From positions 1 to 14,117 of the forward strand of contig JAHRXB010000225.1 in NCBI GenBank assembly GCA_019104905.1: a stretch of DNA of 14,117 nt. The letters are read 5' to 3'. Source of the stretch: Bdellovibrio sp. Lineage in GTDB: Bacteria > Bdellovibrionota > Bdellovibrionia > Bdellovibrionales > Bdellovibrionaceae. The notes beneath the pieces are model-generated. The model saw only the letters and a list, made by a program, of their open reading frames with translations, was not told the origin of the DNA and did not search any database. Both the position numbers and the translations under genes were made by a program. This document shows, piece after piece, positions 13,566 through 14,117 of the stretch (its first letter is position 1; every line of letters starts with the position of its first letter).

Positions 13566-14117
13566 ATGTTCAAACCCAGAGGCCCTTTTAAACCCAAATT
13601 CAACCCGCAGAAATCAGAAAAACCAACAGGTTCACCTCGGGGACTTGTCTATAAGCCCAACTACATCTCGGCTCGTGAAAAAGAAGAAATTCTCAAGTAC
13701 TTAAACACGCTCTATCCCATCTGGGAGATGCGCTATTCTAAAAACAATCCTCCGCCCGAAAATCAAAAGCAGCGCTCTTTACTGCGACCCGTTTACTGGC
13801 TGGGAAATTGGCAATTTGCGTGTTTGAACTATTATCATCCCCCCAAAGGAATCTACAATCGCTGCGTTCAGGCCGAGGGATATCCTCCCATCTTGGAATA
13901 TCTCGTACAGAAGATTGAAGCCTTGGTTCACGAAACCTATGAACCTCGGGACATCCCCCGTGGTTGGCACTTAAATACCTGTTTAATCAATTACTACGGA
14001 AATCAAATTCAAGAAGACGGCAAACGCATCGATTGCGCCCGAGTGGGAGAACACAAAGATTTCGAGCCCGGCCCCGTCGCTTCTATTTCTTTTGGAGAGC
14101 GCGCCCTCTTTCAATTT
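13566..14117 (+). CDS. AlkB-like 2-oxoglutarate/Fe(II) dioxygenase, N-terminal part (runs off right edge)
   Basis: 184 codons are present and the frame is still open at the window end. AlkB enzymes oxidatively remove methyl groups from alkylated bases, using Fe(II) and 2-oxoglutarate. Evidence: LNTCLINYYGN (136-146) matches the conserved N-x-x-L-x-N-x-Y strand, GEHKDFEPG (161-169) carries the HxD iron ligands H163 and D165, and PVASISFGERALFQF (170-184) is the following AlkB strand pair. The third iron ligand (His) and the Arg that binds 2-oxoglutarate lie beyond the window. About 10 extra residues (148-159) separate the NYYGN strand from HxD compared with E. coli AlkB. The N-terminal 20 residues are Lys/Pro-rich. 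ATG 13566 is the first in frame after an in-frame TAA (13551-13553); no Shine-Dalgarno is visible. An RNA or protein substrate cannot be excluded. Confidence 0.85.
   Translation, partial: MFKPRGPFKPKFNPQKSEKPTGSPRGLVYKPNYISAREKEEILKYLNTLYPIWEMRYSKNNPPPENQKQRSLLRPVYWLGNWQFACLNYYHPPKGIYNRCVQAEGYPPILEYLVQKIEALVHETYEPRDIPRGWHLNTCLINYYGNQIQEDGKRIDCARVGEHKDFEPGPVASISFGERALFQF

Noticed and set aside
1..14117. CRISPR arrays, tRNA/rRNA genes, insertion sequences, prophage or toxin-antitoxin genes
   Set aside because: No regularly spaced repeats, cloverleaf-like sequence, transposase, integrase or toxin-like frames were seen on either strand.

Overview
The window looks like chromosomal DNA of a Gram-negative bacterium. 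It carries an LPS-heptose kinase of the HldE domain-1 type, a periplasmic c-heme chemoreceptor, glucose-6-phosphate isomerase and RlmN. Moderate base composition, tight gene packing and the combination of a heme MCP, a coiled-coil cytoplasmic protein and a nuclease-helicase fusion suggest a Bdellovibrio-like deltaproteobacterium (Bdellovibrionota). That placement is an impression from protein style, not a proven assignment.

Layout. Positions 1-7129 are all on the minus strand, in three transcription blocks. Block A, read from right to left, is a coiled-coil protein (3169-1862), a metallophosphoesterase (1859-720) and pgi (696 to beyond the left edge), with gaps of 2 and 23 nt. Block B is a single chemoreceptor gene (4834-3302) with a c-type heme motif, ending at a 12-bp hairpin. 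Block C is rlmN (start best placed at 7129) followed 3 nt later by a PfkB-type sugar kinase, ending at an 11-bp hairpin. A divergent intergenic region (7130-7364) separates these from a plus-strand block of three overlapping genes: an MFS transporter, a PD-(D/E)XK nuclease fused to an XPD/DinG-type Fe-S helicase, and a protein joining a DnaQ-like domain to a UvrC-type GIY-YIG nuclease. That block runs tail-to-tail into a minus-strand heptose-7-phosphate kinase (hldE domain 1 / rfaE1); the two stop codons overlap. An AlkB-like 2-oxoglutarate/Fe(II) dioxygenase is divergent from the kinase and runs off the right edge.

How the genes may work together. The most interesting unit is the 8501-12434 pair. 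A RecB-type nuclease and an Fe-S helicase sit in one polypeptide. They are translationally coupled to a protein whose GIY-YIG endonuclease motifs are intact but whose DEDDh exonuclease domain has lost most of its metal ligands (DxE to DxQ, D to E, D to Q). This suggests a non-canonical DNA repair or DNA processing module. A DNA-repair AlkB homologue lies about 1 kb further on, though in a separate transcription unit. The rest is mostly housekeeping: glycolysis, rRNA/tRNA methylation, LPS core heptose synthesis and chemotaxis. No tRNA, rRNA, CRISPR array, insertion sequence or phage gene was seen. No gene-free stretch exceeds about 235 bp.
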